Assembly (NCBI GenBank): GCA_945860285.1
Contig: CAMAQB010000001.1
Coordinates: forward strand, 62,001 to 126,000
Length of the DNA: 64,000 bases
Source: Akkermansia muciniphila
GTDB lineage: Bacteria; Verrucomicrobiota; Verrucomicrobiia; Verrucomicrobiales; Akkermansiaceae
Direction: 5' to 3'
The stretch's first letter is position 1. Every line of letters begins with the position of its first letter. The notes under the pieces were generated by a model. The model did no database searches. It was given only the letters and a program-made list of their open reading frames with translations, and was not told the DNA's origin. Below, piece by piece: positions 46,387 to 55,974 of this stretch. A program made the position numbers and the translations under genes.

Positions 46387-48951
46387 TCAATGTTTGAACA
46401 TCGCATGGGCCTTATCGCCCCCGCTGAGGATGTAGGCCAGAAGGTCGAGGATTTCCTCTTTTTTCAGCATGCTCAGCAGCATCGGCGGCATCGGCGAGAT
46501 TTTGCTGGGCTCTATGCTCTTGATTTCCTTGCGATTGATTTCCACCTGTTGGTTCGGATTGGCAAGGTCGGTGTTGAGCATCACGTTGTCGCCGTTGAGA
46601 TTGCAGACCACACCGGCGATTGTTTCGCCATTGGTCTTGGTGACGATCACCGGAGCGAACTGCTCATTGATTTCCTTGCTGGGATTGATGATCTGGTCGA
46701 GAAGGTCGTGGGCGCTGTAGCGTCCGCCCGCGCCGGTGAGGTCGGGACCGGTCATGCCGCCTTCATTGCCGAAACGATGGCAGGCGAAGCAGGCCGCCGC
46801 GCCGAAAAGTTTGCGGCCGTTGTCGAAATCTCGCGCCTTCAATCCGGTCTTCGCGGCATCGCTGAGTTCTTCCAATGTCCATTGCGTCGGGGTGCGGCCG
46901 GAAAACATCGCGCCGAAGTTTTCGATGGTCGATTTCTGTTCCGGCTTCTTCGCAATCAGCTCGGCAAGCTCCGTTTTTTCCTCGTCGGTGAAAGTGGCCA
47001 GCGCGTCGTTGCGGATGAATTCGATGAATTTCGAGAAACTCGCGCCACCGCGGTAGTTGGCGGCCTTGAGGAACCATTCGAGGTAGGCGGTCCGGAGTTC
47101 CCTGGTCCAACCGGTTTTCAACATGCGCAGACTGCGTGCGTATTCGATCTGTGGTTCCTGACTCGGGGTGTTCTTGATCAGGGTCATCGCTTTGGCGGCG
47201 ACGGTGGGGCTTTGCAGATACACCAGGGTCTCGCAGAGCAGCCAGTTCTGTTCAAACGATGCGGCGGGGAAGAGGGGGTCGAGCTTTTTGATCAACTGTG
47301 TCACCGTGGCTTCATCGGGCCGGTCAAAGCGGTTCAGGGTGATCTCTAGGGCCCGCAGGGCGTTGAGCTGGGACGGCAGGGGCAGTGCTGCGAGGTCGAG
47401 TTTCAAAAAGGCATCGATCATCCGGGCGCGCAGTGCGGTGTCGGGTGCCTTGGTGTCGGGCGTGCGGTGCGTGGGGCACACGCCAGCAGCACGGGCCAGG
47501 GCGAGCAGTGCTTCCACCTGTTTCGCCGGATTGGTCTCGGCCAATGCCTTGACGCTCCACGAAGCCACCGGCTGATGTTCGATCGCGGTGCGGGCGGCCC
47601 AGCGGATGAAGCGGTCCGAATTGTCGAGATGTGGCCATGCCGTGGTGATGGCTTGCGGATTTTCCACGCCGTAAAAGGCCTCGAGCTCACGTCGCAAATC
47701 GCGGCCCGCGCTGTGGATTGGTTTTTTTTCCACGGCAGCCGTCGATTCGCTGCCGATGTAAGTAACGCGGTACAAGCCCGATTGCACGCGGCGTCCACCG
47801 ATCGTGAAATACATGGCGCCGTCGCGAGGATGAATGATCGCATCGCTGACAGGCAGAGGTGAACCGCTGAGGAATTCTTCCTTTGTTGCCGTGTAGCTGG
47901 ACCCGCTGTCATTCGGCGATAGATGGATGGCGTACATTTTGCCCCAGCTCCAATCGAGGGCGAACAATGCGTTTTGATATTTCGCCGGGAACTTGGCACC
48001 GTAACCGAAGGTGAGACCGGTGGGCGAACCGGGGCCTACATCGAGAACCGGTGGAAGGGAGTCAGCATAGAACACGGGACGTTTGCCCGCGCCGTTCCTC
48101 CAGCCGAATTCCGCGCCGCTGACGACATGACAGATCCGCGTCGGTCGATACCAGGACGTGTTGAAATCGTATTCCATGTCGGCATCGAAAGTGAACAAAT
48201 CACCTTCGTGATTGATCGCGGCATCGAAAATATTGCGAAAGCCGGAAGCGAAGCGTTCGAACTTTTTTCCATCGGGTGAAACGCGGTAAATCGCTCCGCC
48301 CGGGGCCATCACATCGCGCATGAAACCGCGACCGTCGGGCATGCGGGGCAACAAGTGGTCTTCGCCGAAAATCGCGGGCACCGGCGAGCTGCGCAGCACT
48401 TCAGTGGGCTTGGCGCCATTGCCCGTGACCAGATACAGGCCTTTGCCATCTTCTGTCGGCAAAACGGCATGAACCCCGTGGTCACCCCGGGTGGTGATGT
48501 CGCGCAACAATTCCACCTTGTCGGGCATCTCATCGCCATTGCTGTCGCTGATCCGATAGAGACCGCCGGCGATTTTTTTGTCGTAGTCATTCACTCCGAC
48601 GTAGAGTGCGCCGAAGGCGAAGACCATGCCATTGACCGCGCGGATTTGGGAGGGAACTTTTTCCACTTTGCTCGCATCGAGGCTTTGTCCCGGCGCGGGG
48701 GGGGTGAAGCGCAACAGTCCGCCGTATTGATCACTCGCATAGATGCGGCCCTTGTCATCGCTACAAAGATTGATCCACGAACCCTGTTCGCCGCCGGGAA
48801 CCGAGTAGAGCAATTCCACTTGAAACCCCTTCGCGACCCGGATGTTCGACAAAGGAGTGGCTTTGATCGCATTGGCTGTGGCGTTTTGCGCGTGCAAGCC
48901 GGTGGCGACAAACGCGGTGATGAGGAAGGATGTCAGAACGACGGATTTCAT
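46387..48951 (-). CDS. Exported membrane-bound dehydrogenase-like protein fused to a heme-binding domain
   Basis: An 854-residue protein with a signal peptide (MKSVVLTSFLITAFVATGLHA). Residues 25-400 form a sugar-dehydrogenase-like beta-propeller (GFQVELLYSVPGGEQGSWI, DKGRIYASDQYGGLLRF, RNIFDAAINHEGDLFTFDADMEYD and GPGSPTGLTFGYGAKFP). A helical HEAT-like middle follows. The C-terminus is a c-type cytochrome with CFACH in GRKLFGAAACFACHRFGNEGGMTGPDLTGAG and a distal region near MPPML. This architecture (TIGR02604 plus TIGR02603 style) is typical of Planctomycetes and Verrucomicrobia. Oxidation of a sugar or alcohol with electron transfer to the heme is inferred. A start at 48966 would only add five residues. 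Confidence 0.88.
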   Translation of the reverse strand: MKSVVLTSFLITAFVATGLHAQNATANAIKATPLSNIRVAKGFQVELLYSVPGGEQGSWINLCSDDKGRIYASDQYGGLLRFTPPAPGQSLDASKVEKVPSQIRAVNGMVFAFGALYVGVNDYDKKIAGGLYRISDSNGDEMPDKVELLRDITTRGDHGVHAVLPTEDGKGLYLVTGNGAKPTEVLRSSPVPAIFGEDHLLPRMPDGRGFMRDVMAPGGAIYRVSPDGKKFERFASGFRNIFDAAINHEGDLFTFDADMEYDFNTSWYRPTRICHVVSGAEFGWRNGAGKRPVFYADSLPPVLDVGPGSPTGLTFGYGAKFPAKYQNALFALDWSWGKMYAIHLSPNDSGSSYTATKEEFLSGSPLPVSDAIIHPRDGAMYFTIGGRRVQSGLYRVTYIGSESTAAVEKKPIHSAGRDLRRELEAFYGVENPQAITTAWPHLDNSDRFIRWAARTAIEHQPVASWSVKALAETNPAKQVEALLALARAAGVCPTHRTPDTKAPDTALRARMIDAFLKLDLAALPLPSQLNALRALEITLNRFDRPDEATVTQLIKKLDPLFPAASFEQNWLLCETLVYLQSPTVAAKAMTLIKNTPSQEPQIEYARSLRMLKTGWTRELRTAYLEWFLKAANYRGGASFSKFIEFIRNDALATFTDEEKTELAELIAKKPEQKSTIENFGAMFSGRTPTQWTLEELSDAAKTGLKARDFDNGRKLFGAAACFACHRFGNEGGMTGPDLTGAGGRYSAHDLLDQIINPSKEINEQFAPVIVTKTNGETIAGVVCNLNGDNVMLNTDLANPNQQVEINRKEIKSIEPSKISPMPPMLLSMLKKEEILDLLAYILSGGDKAHAMFKH

Positions 48952-49071
48952 GATGTGAACAAGCAATAGATTTTACGTGGCAAAGCGTTGCGCTGCAACC
49001 ACTACACGATTACTGCTTTGCCGTGGTAGAAAAATCGGCGGGTTTGCAAAAAAACGCAAGTCGCCTGAAAC

Positions 49072-49103
49072 AAAAAAAAACGGACGGATTTGCATCCGTC
49101 CGT
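49072..49103 (-). terminator. Rho-independent terminator of the pilus operon
   Basis: A 10-bp perfect stem, ACGGACGGAT (49080-49089) and ATCCGTCCGT (49094-49103), with loop TTGC. On the minus strand it is followed by an unbroken T-run (49072-49079 read as A on the plus strand). It lies 27 bp downstream of the secretin stop, at the end of the minus-strand pilus operon. The plus strand side has a weaker T-tract (TTAATTTTTG), so it could work in both directions. Confidence 0.9.
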
Positions 49104-49129
49104 TAATTTTTGTCGTCTTTGACGAATTG

Positions 49130-51760
49130 TTACTGAGTGGGAGGCAGAGGCAGAACGCCTGGCCCGTCAATGGATAGTCCGGCTCCGGGCAATGCCGCAG
49201 CGGCAGGGTTCGCGGTGTCCTTGAGAATGCGACCTGTGGCATCGATGATTTGAGCGGTGACAAAGATGATCAGATTGCTCTTGATGCGGTTTTCCGCCTT
49301 GGTTTGGAACAGACGCCCGATGAGCGGGATGTCTCCCAAAATCGGCACCTTGTCTTCCACGTTCTGCACATCTTCGCGCATCAAGCCGCCGACTGCCACG
49401 GTGTGGCCATCATAGATCGACAAGGCCGTGGAGACCCGGCGGACCGAAAACACCGGCATTTCAATGCGGTTTTCCGTCACCGTTACTGTGGTGGGATTGC
49501 CCAAGGCATCAGAAGAAGGCGACTGAATTGGGCTGCCGTAGTTGATAAATCCTTCGAACTCCACGATCTCCGGGGCGAAGCGCAGGTCGATCACCGTGCC
49601 GTTAGTGCCGAGAGTCGGCTCGATCTCCAGGGTGACACCGGTATTCCGCGGTTCGAAGGCCGTTGGTGTGGCCGGGGTCACCGGGAAGGAGCCGCCGCCG
49701 CCGCCGCCGCCGAGAAATCCGCCGCCTTGGTTGCCGCCGCCGACGTTTTGTGGCAGTTCGGGGGGCTCGTATTCGGTGGGGTAGATGAATTCGCGAATGA
49801 TCTCAATCGTGGCTTTCTGGCCCGACTTCGCGAGCACGCTGGGAGCCGTCATGATGTCGGCACCTTTTTTCTGGGAAAGTCCGCGCATGATCATCTGCAC
49901 CTGTCCGTCGGTAAACAACCCGGTCAGACTGAGGATGCCCGGAGCCACTGCGGTGTTTTGGGCGGTGCGGCTCGGGTTGTTCAGGATCGAGTCGATGCTG
50001 TCGCGGGTGATTGCCTGGGAACCCGAGCGGGTGCCACCGGTCATGATGTTTGAAACATTCTGCCCTGGAGCGAGGGGCACGCCGGGGATGGTCGTGTTGT
50101 TCACGGTGCCGAGGAAGTCCTGATTGGTGCGCGGTGTGCCGCTGCCGATCGTGCCGCCACCCGCGAAGAGGTCGCCGCCGATGCCGAAGGGCGTGATGAT
50201 CCAGTCAAAGCCGAGTTCCTCGTTGTTCTCCTGGCTGATCTCCACGAACTTGGTCATGATCTTGATCTGCTTGGGACTGGATTCCTCCATCGCCTTCACG
50301 ATCCCTTCGATCAAGTCCATGTTCGAAGGAGTGTTGTTCACCACCAGCGTGCTGTTGGTTGCGATGAATTGGGCCGAAGCGCGATCAGGAAATGGAACGC
50401 CTTTTTTCTTCAACAAATCCTGCACGTTGCCGCGCTTTTTCAAACCAGCTCCCCCGCCGGTCTCGGCTTTGCTGGCGAAGGGGTCGCTTGACTCTTCCTC
50501 TGCGGCTCCACCGTCGCCAAGTTGATCGAGGAAGTCGGGCGGCACGATGAACGAGCGGGTAACGATGTCCTCGCGGTCGTCGCTGGCAGGAACCAAGGTC
50601 ACCGCGAAGTCATCGACCTTGTACTTGAGCCGGGTGCTGTCGCAGATGTACTTGAGTGCGGTGGCAATCGGAACGTTGGTGAGGCGCAGTTCCTTGACGC
50701 GCAGGGCACCCGGATCGGGAGCAACGGTCAGCGCCGGTGCGGCGGCAGGTTCAAGACCACCGGCAAGATCCGCTGCTGGCGTCGCGGCCGCTGTGGGCGC
50801 CTGGGGTTTGCGAATTACGAAGTTGAGACCTTTCAGGGACGGATCGGTGGTGGTGTTGTCCAGCTCGCGGGAGCGAGTGCGCAGGAAGTCGACCGCCTCT
50901 TCCACAGAGGTGTCTTCAAAGTCGATCACCGGAATCATGATCGTCCGAAGTTTTTCCATGATCAATGCCGATCCGGAAGTCAGGGTGGGATCCTTGAAAT
51001 CAGCACCGGGACCCGTCGGGGCTTCCATCGGAATGGCAAGCTCCCATGCCTTGTCCACTTCCATGAGCAATTCAGCGCGGGTGTGGTCATATGCCGAACG
51101 GTAGTAGTCCGACTTGGCGCTGGCCATGCGCTCCAACCAGCGGCGGGCCGCTTTGTTGTAAGGGTCGATCCGCAGCGCGTTTTCGAACTCGCGCTTGGCA
51201 TCGTCGTATTTGCCGAGATTGTAGTGACCCTCACCCATGTAAAGGGCGCGACGCACCTTGTCCACATTCTGGGTGTGCTCGTAAGTCAGCGCCGGATTGG
51301 TGCGGATCGGGTCGTCGAGGTTGTTCAACTCGTGCTGTGCCAGCCCGTTGTTCGGGTCCACATCGGCGGAGAGAACGAATTCAAGAAGTCCGCGGGCTTC
51401 GGTGTATTTGCCGACTTTCCGGTATTGCGCAGCGAGGGCGATCGAACCATCGACAAGATGTTGTTTGATCACGGCGCGGCGGTCATCCAGAACGGGGGCA
51501 ACCGGCAGGGTCGAGAGCGCTTGTTTGTACTTGGCCACGGCTTTTTCGTAATCGCGGGCGGCATACGCGGTGCGACCGTCCTTGAGATACTGGTCTGCTT
51601 CGGTTACTGCTTGTTGACGGCGGATGGCTTCACGCTGGGCGAGTCCTGACATTCCGTAGGAGTCCTCGCCGCTGTGAGCAGAAATCACGGGCATCAAGGT
51701 TGCTACGGCCATCAAGGCGGCTGCGGTGCGACTGGTGTTGTGCGCTGGTTTTATTTGCAT
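49130..51760 (-). CDS. Secretin (PilQ/GspD-like), Amuc_1098-type
   Basis: An 876-residue outer-membrane secretin. A signal peptide (TAAALMAVATLMPVISAHS) is followed by TPR-like repeats at about 35-220 (YEKAVAKYKQALSTLPVAP, YDDAKREFENALRIDPYNKAA). Next comes a STN/N0-like segment (IDFEDTSVEEAVDFLRTRS), N-domains (FIATNSTLVVNNTPSNMDLI) and the secretin core. The core ends with VRRVSTALSIYDGHTVAVGG and KVPILGDIPLIGRLFQ. A Gly-rich stretch (NQGGGFLGGGGGGGSF) interrupts the core. The N-terminal TPR region is unlike standard PilQ and matches the Akkermansia Amuc_1098 layout. It is the last gene of the operon and would form the outer-membrane channel. Confidence 0.92.
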   Translation of the reverse strand: MQIKPAHNTSRTAAALMAVATLMPVISAHSGEDSYGMSGLAQREAIRRQQAVTEADQYLKDGRTAYAARDYEKAVAKYKQALSTLPVAPVLDDRRAVIKQHLVDGSIALAAQYRKVGKYTEARGLLEFVLSADVDPNNGLAQHELNNLDDPIRTNPALTYEHTQNVDKVRRALYMGEGHYNLGKYDDAKREFENALRIDPYNKAARRWLERMASAKSDYYRSAYDHTRAELLMEVDKAWELAIPMEAPTGPGADFKDPTLTSGSALIMEKLRTIMIPVIDFEDTSVEEAVDFLRTRSRELDNTTTDPSLKGLNFVIRKPQAPTAAATPAADLAGGLEPAAAPALTVAPDPGALRVKELRLTNVPIATALKYICDSTRLKYKVDDFAVTLVPASDDREDIVTRSFIVPPDFLDQLGDGGAAEEESSDPFASKAETGGGAGLKKRGNVQDLLKKKGVPFPDRASAQFIATNSTLVVNNTPSNMDLIEGIVKAMEESSPKQIKIMTKFVEISQENNEELGFDWIITPFGIGGDLFAGGGTIGSGTPRTNQDFLGTVNNTTIPGVPLAPGQNVSNIMTGGTRSGSQAITRDSIDSILNNPSRTAQNTAVAPGILSLTGLFTDGQVQMIMRGLSQKKGADIMTAPSVLAKSGQKATIEIIREFIYPTEYEPPELPQNVGGGNQGGGFLGGGGGGGSFPVTPATPTAFEPRNTGVTLEIEPTLGTNGTVIDLRFAPEIVEFEGFINYGSPIQSPSSDALGNPTTVTVTENRIEMPVFSVRRVSTALSIYDGHTVAVGGLMREDVQNVEDKVPILGDIPLIGRLFQTKAENRIKSNLIIFVTAQIIDATGRILKDTANPAAAALPGAGLSIDGPGVLPLPPTQ

Positions 51761-51827
51761 GTGTGTCGGGGCTGTTATGGCTAGTTTGTAGGAATTGGAA
51801 AGAGAAATTTGTAGAAATGAGACTTTT

Positions 51828-52916
51828 TCAGTTTTTCTTGATGTCGATGGTGGCGGTCTTGCCGGATGCGTCCTTGTATTCCACAGTAATACTGTTTGCT
51901 GTGACGGTTTTGAGGAGGTATTTCTTCTCGGAGTTGCTGAAGGGAAGGGCGAACGGGGTGTTCTCAGTCACCTTGAATTCCTTGCCCTGTTCGCCGGCGG
52001 CGTTGAGCGCCAGCACGGCGGTGCGGTCGTAGCGAACCGTGGCCGGGCGTTCTTTGGTTTTCGGAGCGCGAGGGATTTCAAATGCTTCCTTTTTGTTAGG
52101 ACTGAGGTCTTCGATGGTGGCGAATTCGACCGTGCTGGTGAGCTTGGTCGCCTCGTTGGTGACTTCCTTGGCAACGACGGATTTCAGCTTGAAGCGATCC
52201 TTGTACGGTCCCTCTTCGAAAATGTTGGCGCCCGAGCCGATGTAGTCCCTGGTGCGGACCAGCTGCAGAGTGGAGCCGCTCAGGAAGGCTTCCTTGTCAT
52301 TCTGCGCCGCAGCTTCGAACGCAGCGGGGAGCTGGGCGATTTTGAATTGGTATTTTTCCGGGCCCAGGGCGCTGGAGAACCAGAGGAAATAGCCGATCGA
52401 TTCCTGTTTCACGAACTGAAGTTTGTTGATCAGGCCGGGGAAACTCTGCGCGTCATTGGGCAGCGTTTTGGCCTCGAATTCCTCCAGGTTGGAGAAGCCG
52501 TCATTGTCTTCATCGCGAGCGGGCGAATCCGCAAAACCGAGATTGACGTTGTTTTCCAGCCACCATGTGTTGGGGATCGGCGGATGCACCGGCGGATCGA
52601 GGATCGGATCCACGGGTTTGGCGATTTCGTTGCCTTCAGGTTTTTTGGCGTAGAGAGCGACACCGACAAAATTGTCCACCGGGCGCTTCGTTTCATCGAT
52701 CACGGCGGATTCGAGCAAGGCGGGTTTGGCCATGGACTCCATGGTCGCAGCCAGTTTGTCGGCACCTGCCACCGCCGTGTCGTTTTTGCCGCCGCTCACT
52801 GACTCGCTGACAAAATCCTGCGCAACAGCGGAGAGTTTGGTGAAGCCCATGAAGGCAAGGCCTGCGGCAGCGAGAACGGCAATGATCAGGACGATTTTTT
52901 CGTAGCTTTTATTCAT
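51828..52916 (-). CDS. Amuc_1099-like membrane-anchored protein, PilP-like position
   Basis: A 362-residue protein with an N-terminal anchor (IVLIIAVLAAAGLAFMGFT, residues 8-26). A calcium-binding-like loop DEDNDGFSNLEEF at 135-147 matches EF-hand or dockerin-type loops. The C-terminal 60 residues form a beta-rich domain (EKKYLLKTVTANSITVEYKD) that resembles the PilP homology domain, which docks onto the secretin. Gene order (between the PilO-like and secretin genes) agrees with pilP in the classical pilMNOPQ operon. The assignment rests on order and short patterns, not on overall identity. Confidence 0.75.
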   Translation of the reverse strand: MNKSYEKIVLIIAVLAAAGLAFMGFTKLSAVAQDFVSESVSGGKNDTAVAGADKLAATMESMAKPALLESAVIDETKRPVDNFVGVALYAKKPEGNEIAKPVDPILDPPVHPPIPNTWWLENNVNLGFADSPARDEDNDGFSNLEEFEAKTLPNDAQSFPGLINKLQFVKQESIGYFLWFSSALGPEKYQFKIAQLPAAFEAAAQNDKEAFLSGSTLQLVRTRDYIGSGANIFEEGPYKDRFKLKSVVAKEVTNEATKLTSTVEFATIEDLSPNKKEAFEIPRAPKTKERPATVRYDRTAVLALNAAGEQGKEFKVTENTPFALPFSNSEKKYLLKTVTANSITVEYKDASGKTATIDIKKN

Positions 52917-52949
52917 AGCAAAATGATGGTGGATTGAGGATCGCGGTGT

Positions 52950-54008
52950 TTAGTTAGGCCTCGGTTTTTTCTTCTTGGGCACTTCGGCTTTCGCTTCGTC
53001 GGCAAAAAGCAGGATGTCGATGCGCAGGAATACCTCGATGTTTTCGCTGCCGAGCACTTGTTCCAAAATCTTTCCGGTATCGTTGCTCTTGGGAGCCGGT
53101 GCGGGAGCGGGTGTCGCTCCCGGGGCGGAGGAGGGCGGTGTTTCAGGAGCTGGTGCTTTTTTGGCAGGCTCTTCGCCGGGAAGCACGAAAGCGGTGTCGA
53201 AAATTCCTCCCGCCGGAGCGGCGCCAGCACCTGAGGCGGTGCTTGCTTTGCCAAACTGCACGTCCGATGCCTTCGGAGCGCTTTGTTTCTCATTGAGAAT
53301 CCGCATGCTGCGCACCAGGTAGAAATGTTTCTTGGACGTTTGCAGGCTGTTGACGAATTCGCGCAGCGATTTTTCCGATCCGCTGAAGGCGACTTCAATC
53401 GGCATCACACGGTAGGGCAGGCCGGGGGTGGGGACGTAGGCTTTGCCCGATTCCTCGGCGAGTGCTTCGCGGTGGAAATTGAGCAGACGATGCGGCTTCG
53501 CGGCAGCGAGTGAGGCGTGCAGTTCGCTGATGGCACCGAGTTCGTAGGCAAGAAGTCCCGTGGCTTCGCCCTTGGCCTGGGTGTCGGTGTAGGCTTCAAA
53601 GCCCAGGTAAAAGGTCTTGGGAATGCCGGAATTCTCGCCCTCGGCCTTCAGTCCGATGTCCTCGTATGCTTTCTTGGTTTCACCCGCCACCTTGACCAGA
53701 GTGTCGGTGAACGTCTGCGGGTCGGTATTGGTCAGCGCCTCGGGACGGAATGCGTTGAGTTTTGCGGCAAGCTCTGTGGCGGACGATTTGTATTCCGTCA
53801 GCGCCTTGCTCTTGCCGGCGAGATTTTCCGCTGTGGGGGACGGCGACATTTTTGTCATCCGGGCGATGTCCGCCGAAACCGTGGCAAATTTGTCCTTGGC
53901 TTCATCGTAGCGCGATGCTCCTTTGCTGGCCCAGAAGTAGAGACCGCCGATGCAGGCGATGCTGATGCCGGCAAGCACGCCGATGAAACTTTTTTCCTTG
54001 GATGTCAT
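52950..54008 (-). CDS. Amuc_1100-like inner membrane protein, PilO-like position
   Basis: A 352-residue protein with one N-terminal membrane helix (FIGVLAGISIACIGGLYFW, residues 8-26). A coiled-coil region and two probable ferredoxin-like domains follow. Hallmarks shared with Akkermansia Amuc_1100 are MPIEVAFSGSEKSLREFVNS, FYLVRSMRILNEKQSAPKAS and the C-terminal strand GSENIEVFLRIDILLF. An Ala/Pro/Gly-rich linker (about 265-315) lies before that strand, also as in Amuc_1100. The topology (short cytoplasmic tail, TM, coiled coil, periplasmic domains) and the operon position fit PilO of the alignment subcomplex. Amuc_1100 is known as an immunomodulatory outer-surface protein; here only homology is claimed. 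Confidence 0.82.
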   Translation of the reverse strand: MTSKEKSFIGVLAGISIACIGGLYFWASKGASRYDEAKDKFATVSADIARMTKMSPSPTAENLAGKSKALTEYKSSATELAAKLNAFRPEALTNTDPQTFTDTLVKVAGETKKAYEDIGLKAEGENSGIPKTFYLGFEAYTDTQAKGEATGLLAYELGAISELHASLAAAKPHRLLNFHREALAEESGKAYVPTPGLPYRVMPIEVAFSGSEKSLREFVNSLQTSKKHFYLVRSMRILNEKQSAPKASDVQFGKASTASGAGAAPAGGIFDTAFVLPGEEPAKKAPAPETPPSSAPGATPAPAPAPKSNDTGKILEQVLGSENIEVFLRIDILLFADEAKAEVPKKKKPRPN

Positions 54009-54049
54009 GGTAGGTGAAATGAGTGGAATGGGAAAAAGGGAAAGGGGGA

Positions 54050-55921
54050 TTATTTTACGGCAACCGGGTGCGCCAACGGGATGATGATTTCAAAGGGCCA
54101 GGCGTAGTCATCCTTGTTCTCGTCGGTGGTAGCCTGGAGGATTTTGACAATCTGCTGCTCATCCTTCAATGCAATATCCTTGCCGTCGGTACCCTTGATA
54201 TTGAAGCGCAGATGACCGGAATTGCTTTCGCGCAACTGTTTGATCAGATTGTTGACCGCGTTTTGGTTCGCGGGGTTTTGACGCCAGAGTCCCTTGATGC
54301 GCACCGCGTCGGCCATCGGCACCGAGCTTGCGGGCGCGGCGACGGCAGCCGGCCTTGGCCTGCCGGCGGCTGCGTCCGGCTTGTCCATTTTGATTTCGCT
54401 CAGCAGCGACGAGCCGTAGTCATTGGCGAACTCCGGTTTCACCACGCTCTCGCCGTTTTTGATTTTCGGATCGTTGGGTTTTGTCGGATCGTAATTGAAG
54501 AGCGGATCAAGGTCGGTTATCCAGGTGAACTCGCTGGTGAAGTGGTTGCGCAGGTCAATGAGCAGTCCGGGCCAGAATTGCTGGTCGTCCTTGGCCTGCA
54601 CGTAGGCATTCGCCATGTTCTTGACGTCTTTTTCCTCCTTGAGGAGTTTTTCCATCGGCACGGCCGTTTCCGCAAGTTCCTTTTGCTTGGTCTCCAGGGC
54701 ATCGACTTCCTTTTCCGCCTTGCCCGCCGCGAGATTTCCCAGCAGGGCGTAAGCGGCAAAACCTCCTACAAGAACAGCGGCGGAGGCAATCATCAGCGGG
54801 CGGCGTTTGTCAGCAGCGCGCGCGGATTCCACACTCGAAGGCACCAGATCGATGTTGATGGTCGATTTACCGGTGCTGCGCAGTCCGAGTCCGATCAGCT
54901 CTCCCATCGTGTGGGCTTCCTTCTGAATGACTTCCGGATTCACGCCCTTGGCCACCGTGACGTGTTGCAGCGGGTTGAAGTACTCCACCGACAGGCCGAG
55001 TTTCTCCTCGAAAAATTCCTTGGCGTAGGGCAAATTGGCCCCGCCTCCTGCCAGCAGAACCCGACGTGGCGCGTTGCCGCTGTGGTTGCTGCGGTAGTAG
55101 TTGGTGGTGCGCGCGATTTCGGTGGGCAGCCGGGTCATCGCATTGCGCAGGACCGTGCCCATCGCGGCTACGGCCTCGTCCAGATGGGCCGTGTGCCCGC
55201 CGCCGAGAGTGATGATGCCGTTGGTGACCTTTTGTCCCTCCGCCTCGGCAAAATTGATGCCGTATTCCTTGGCGATCGCCGTGGTCAGTGACGCTCCGCC
55301 CACCGGAATGCTGCGGGTGAAAAAGCGCTTGCCTTCGATATAGAGCAGGTTGCTGGTCTTCGCGCCGACATCGATCAGCAGCACCGGTTCGACCACTTCC
55401 GGATAGGCGTTGCGGAATGCGTTGTACAAGGCCATCGGCGCGATGTCGATCTCCGCCGTGGTCATGCCCGCCCCAACCACACAGCTGTTGATTTCATCAA
55501 GCGCATCGGATTTGATGGCCACCAGAGCCACTTCCTTCTCGCCGGGGCCGCCTTCGAGCAACTCGTAGTCCCAGACCACGGTGTCGATCGGAAACGGAAA
55601 CTGCTGCTGGGCTTCGAAGGTGACGAGCTGTTCGATGTTGTCACTGTCGAGCGCGGGAAGTTTCACGAAGCGGGTGAATACCGACTGACCCGACACCGCA
55701 TAGCGCACCTTGGTTTTGCCCACCTTGAGTTTTTGGGCGAGTTCGAGGATTGCCAGGCGGGTTTGCGGCATGCGCACCGCCTCGGTGGCGGGATCGGCCA
55801 GCAGGGAAGTGCTTTCAAACGCCTTGAGAACGAGACCTCCCGATTTGGAGGGTTCGAACACAGCCATGCTGATGCGCTGTGATCCGATATTGAGTGTGAC
55901 GATGCTCTGGTTTTCAGCCAT
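54050..55921 (-). CDS. PilM-PilN fusion protein, Amuc_1101-type
   Basis: A 623-residue protein. Residues 1-345 are PilM, an actin-like ATPase: IVTLNIGSQRISMAVFEP (phosphate 1), LLIDVGAKTSNLLYIEGKRF (phosphate 2), TRSIPVGGASLTTAIAKEYG and LLAGGGANLPYAKEF (adenosine). The sequence then has INIDLVPSS at 355-363, like the N-terminal motif of PilN, a membrane helix at about 376-394 (MIASAAVLVGGFAAYALLGN), a coiled coil to 440 and a periplasmic domain with FWPGLLIDLRNHFTSEFTWI. Classical systems encode PilM and PilN separately. Here they are one chain, so the ATPase is tethered to the inner membrane covalently. Confidence 0.88.
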   Translation of the reverse strand: MAENQSIVTLNIGSQRISMAVFEPSKSGGLVLKAFESTSLLADPATEAVRMPQTRLAILELAQKLKVGKTKVRYAVSGQSVFTRFVKLPALDSDNIEQLVTFEAQQQFPFPIDTVVWDYELLEGGPGEKEVALVAIKSDALDEINSCVVGAGMTTAEIDIAPMALYNAFRNAYPEVVEPVLLIDVGAKTSNLLYIEGKRFFTRSIPVGGASLTTAIAKEYGINFAEAEGQKVTNGIITLGGGHTAHLDEAVAAMGTVLRNAMTRLPTEIARTTNYYRSNHSGNAPRRVLLAGGGANLPYAKEFFEEKLGLSVEYFNPLQHVTVAKGVNPEVIQKEAHTMGELIGLGLRSTGKSTINIDLVPSSVESARAADKRRPLMIASAAVLVGGFAAYALLGNLAAGKAEKEVDALETKQKELAETAVPMEKLLKEEKDVKNMANAYVQAKDDQQFWPGLLIDLRNHFTSEFTWITDLDPLFNYDPTKPNDPKIKNGESVVKPEFANDYGSSLLSEIKMDKPDAAAGRPRPAAVAAPASSVPMADAVRIKGLWRQNPANQNAVNNLIKQLRESNSGHLRFNIKGTDGKDIALKDEQQIVKILQATTDENKDDYAWPFEIIIPLAHPVAVK

Positions 55922-55974
55922 ATTGGTTTTCTAAAAAATGATCTCCTGATGAACGATGCTTGGTGGTATGACTG

